42,663 nucleotides of DNA from Desulfocapsa sp. (lineage in GTDB: Bacteria > Desulfobacterota > Desulfobulbia > Desulfobulbales > Desulfocapsaceae). A program made the translations under genes and the position numbers. The notes beneath the pieces were generated by a model. That model ran no database searches and had not been told where the DNA came from. It saw only the letters and a list, made by a program, of their open reading frames with translations. Position 1 is the stretch's first letter, and every line of letters starts with the position of its first letter. Positions 40,463 through 42,663 of the stretch are shown piece by piece. The stretch is from the NCBI GenBank assembly GCA_029935315.1, contig JAOZKN010000006.1, positions 16,719 through 59,381 of the forward strand, in the 5' to 3' direction.

Positions 40463-42663
40463 TTATGCCTCTACTTTTTCTTTATTATTTCCAAATGCTT
40501 CAATCTGTGAAATCAACTGTTCATTGGTAAATCCACCCATGGAGATGGCAAAAGTTGGACAGTGGGAAGCACAGATACCGCAGGCTTTACATGATGCAGA
40601 AACAGTTTCCGCCTTACGTTTTTTGCCAACTTTTTTCATAACAATCGCGCCATAGGGGCAGAGGCTGGTGCATATTCCACAACCGATGCAATCGTCCTGA
40701 TTAACACTTGAGACAATTGGATCAACAGTAACTGATCCCTGTACAAGAGGCATTGCTGCTTTTGCTGCAGCTGCCTGTGCCTGAACGATTGTCTCGTCAA
40801 TGGGTTTTGGTCCATGGGCAAGGCCGCAGACATACACACCTTCAACAGCGAGTTCAACGGGACGTAACTTCACATGGGCTTCCAGGAAGAAATTATTCGC
40901 TGTCACAGGTAATTTGAGTAACTTGGACAACTTTTCAGTCCCATCAGGAACAAGTCCTACAGATAAAGTCACAAGATCTGGTGTCATTGATACTTCTTCC
41001 TGCATGATGGAATCGAAAAAGTCGACTTGAACCTTGGTACCTTTCTTGCTTACCACAGGCTTGCGATCCATTTCGTATGGAATAAAGATAACACCCTTTT
41101 TACGAGCCTCAAGATAGGCATCTTCAGCAAAGCCGTAAGTCCGAATATCTCTGTAAAGGACAATGATCTGAGACTCTGGATTGATCTCTTTTATTTTCAG
41201 AATATTTTTCATTGCGTGGTTACAGCAGACCTTGGAACAATAGTTAAGATCATCACCACGTGACCCTGCACACTGGATCATAACAACTGAACCGGGAGCA
41301 CGATTTTTAGCACGGCCGGCAAGCTTTGTCTCAAGTTCCTGCTGGGTAACAACCTTCTTGGACTTTCCTAGTTGGTACATATCCGGACGATGTTCATGAC
41401 CACCAGTGGCAACGACAACAACACCATGATCATAGGTTATTTCAGTCTTTTTCTTAGTCTTTCCACTTTCTATGACTGAACTGAAATTACCAACAAACCC
41501 GGAAGTCTCAACAAGAGTCGAATCAAGCATCACCTCAATGTTTTTGGATTTCTTTACTTCAGCTACAAGAGTCTTCAGATGAGCAGCAATAGAATCCCCG
41601 GAAAGGGTGTTCTTCAGATTTAACATCTGACCACCAACTTTAGAAGACTGTTCAACAATAATTGATGGAAATCCCTGATCAGAAAGTGAAAGAGCTGCTG
41701 TCATTCCGGCAACACCACCACCTAAAACAAGTGCTTTAGGGGTAACGGGTACACTCTGCTCTGGAAGAGGCTGGATATGAGAAGCCTTGGAAACTGCCAT
41801 ACGAACAAGATCCTTCGACTTTTGGGTAGCAGCCTCAGGTTCGTTGGCATGAACCCAGGAACATTGATCACGAATATTGACCATCTCGAAGAGATTTCTA
41901 TTCAAACCAGCATCTTTCAGGGTTTCCTGAAAAAGCGGTTCATGTGTTCGTGGAGAGCAGGCAGCAATGACTACTCTGTTCAGCTTTTGCTCTTTAATGG
42001 TCTGTTTGATCTGTTCCTGAGCATCCTGGGAACAGGAATAGAGATTTTCGGTGTAGTAAGTAACATTCTCCATTCCACCAGCCTCATTGGCAACATCAGG
42101 ACAGTCAACAACAGAGCTGATATTAATACCGCAATGGCAGACAAAAACACCGATACGTACTTCATCATCTTCTGTAACGGGTAGTTCTGTGGGGTATTCT
42201 TTTTGTACGGTACCTTTACCACGCTGACTTTTGAGCGTTATTGCAGCAAGTGCGGCGGCGGCTGACGCTTGTGTTGCTGATTCAGGAATATCTTTTGGCC
42301 CCTGGAATGCTCCAGCGACCGAAATTCCCGGCTGGCTGGTTTCAAGAGGTGTAAAGGTCCCAGTCTTGCAGAAATCATAATGATTCAGGTCAATCTTTGT
42401 AATGTCAGCGATTTTTTGCGCATCTTTTGGAGACTCAAGGCCTACTGACAACACTACCATATCATGGGAATCAAACTTATGCTGACCGTCAAGGGTAGAA
42501 TAAGTCAGTTTGAGATGATTTTCCCAGGGAGTTACATCTGCAACCTTGGCACGAACAAACTTGATACCAATGGCCTCTGCACGCTCACGTGCAGCATCAA
42601 AATCCTTGCCCTGAGTACGGATATCCATATAGTAGATGGTGATATCCACTTCAGGATCATGCT
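40463..42663 (-). CDS. hdrA: HdrA-like FAD/iron-sulfur protein with duplicated modules, N-terminus cut by the window edge
   Basis: About 733 residues are visible; the frame is open to the right edge, so the true start lies outside. The visible part opens with the end of one HdrA module (YYMDIRTQGKDFDAARERA, TGTFTPLETSQPGISVAGAF). A second, complete one follows: IGVFVCHCGINISSVVD, IAACSPRTHEPLF, FAD fold LGGGVAGMTAALSLSDQG, and the cluster segment CAGSRGDDLNYCSKVCCNHA. Two ferredoxin motifs, CIGCGICTSLCP and CKACGICASHCP, end the protein. HdrA proteins split electrons at FAD, linking ferredoxin and a disulfide or other acceptor. Fused HdrA pairs with MvhD occur in sulfate reducers. The next gene is the Sec MvhD, its expected electron partner. 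Confidence 0.92.
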   Translation of the reverse strand, partial: HDPEVDITIYYMDIRTQGKDFDAARERAEAIGIKFVRAKVADVTPWENHLKLTYSTLDGQHKFDSHDMVVLSVGLESPKDAQKIADITKIDLNHYDFCKTGTFTPLETSQPGISVAGAFQGPKDIPESATQASAAAALAAITLKSQRGKGTVQKEYPTELPVTEDDEVRIGVFVCHCGINISSVVDCPDVANEAGGMENVTYYTENLYSCSQDAQEQIKQTIKEQKLNRVVIAACSPRTHEPLFQETLKDAGLNRNLFEMVNIRDQCSWVHANEPEAATQKSKDLVRMAVSKASHIQPLPEQSVPVTPKALVLGGGVAGMTAALSLSDQGFPSIIVEQSSKVGGQMLNLKNTLSGDSIAAHLKTLVAEVKKSKNIEVMLDSTLVETSGFVGNFSSVIESGKTKKKTEITYDHGVVVVATGGHEHRPDMYQLGKSKKVVTQQELETKLAGRAKNRAPGSVVMIQCAGSRGDDLNYCSKVCCNHAMKNILKIKEINPESQIIVLYRDIRTYGFAEDAYLEARKKGVIFIPYEMDRKPVVSKKGTKVQVDFFDSIMQEEVSMTPDLVTLSVGLVPDGTEKLSKLLKLPVTANNFFLEAHVKLRPVELAVEGVYVCGLAHGPKPIDETIVQAQAAAAKAAMPLVQGSVTVDPIVSSVNQDDCIGCGICTSLCPYGAIVMKKVGKKRKAETVSASCKACGICASHCPTFAISMGGFTNEQLISQIEAFGNNKEKVEA

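Overview
The window looks like chromosomal DNA of a strictly anaerobic, probably sulfur-metabolising Desulfobacterota bacterium, most likely of the Desulfobulbales type. The base composition is moderately AT-rich. The reasons are gene content: a duplicated HdrA flavoprotein next to an MvhD subunit with in-frame UGA, a multihaem c-type protein that also carries an in-frame UGA, MglA- and roadblock-type polarity proteins, a PxxKW cysteine-rich protein, a class III fructose-bisphosphatase and a PilZ protein. No phage, transposase, CRISPR array, rRNA or tRNA was recognised. The assignment to a lineage is an inference from these families, not from a marker-gene comparison.

Layout. (1) 1-3054, minus: roadblock/LC7 protein, MglA-type GTPase and a long acidic protein cut by the left edge. 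(2) 3412-5148, minus: adenine deaminase. (3) 5300-6826, plus: TatD hydrolase and YggS PLP protein, ending at a hairpin facing the PxxKW gene (6891-7139, minus). (4) 7462-14376, minus: mgtE, HtrA-type protease, class III FBPase, a GlpX-like protein that seems to have lost its active site, and pepA. (5) 14510-17620: TPR-methyltransferase and purM on plus, interleaved with a DUF2065 protein and mogA on minus in 4-nt stop overlaps. (6) 17639-23521: an EF-G-like GTPase (minus), then MurJ and a DEAD-box RNA helicase (plus), followed by a 180-nt palindromic element. (7) 23747-32138, mostly minus: phasin-like protein, Dus tRNA-modification enzyme, a HEAT/cyclic-nucleotide/PilZ protein, Sel1 and lipoprotein genes, a succinate-semialdehyde dehydrogenase and a response regulator with an adenylate cyclase domain, with one small S4 protein on plus. 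(8) 32307-35376, plus: rarA overlapping a predicted selenoprotein with a 5'-nucleotidase-like N-terminus and four CxxCH haem sites. (9) 35443-36378, minus: Mn-dependent pyrophosphatase. (10) 36617-39739, plus: membrane-anchored unknown, M18 aminopeptidase, lytic transglycosylase. (11) 39826-42663, minus: selenocysteine MvhD and the tail of a double HdrA flavoprotein, cut by the right edge.

The most interesting points are two genes split by in-frame UGA codons. One is MvhD, a known selenoprotein family. The other is the EPCG-U multihaem protein, which I do not know as a described selenoprotein; its SECIS-like hairpin has a GGUCU loop 18 nt after the UGA, as in E. coli fdhF. Other points are the GlpX-like protein lacking metal ligands beside an intact class III FBPase, the acidic repeat protein in a small-GTPase operon, and two nearby genes that could make and read cyclic nucleotides, one also carrying a c-di-GMP-type domain.
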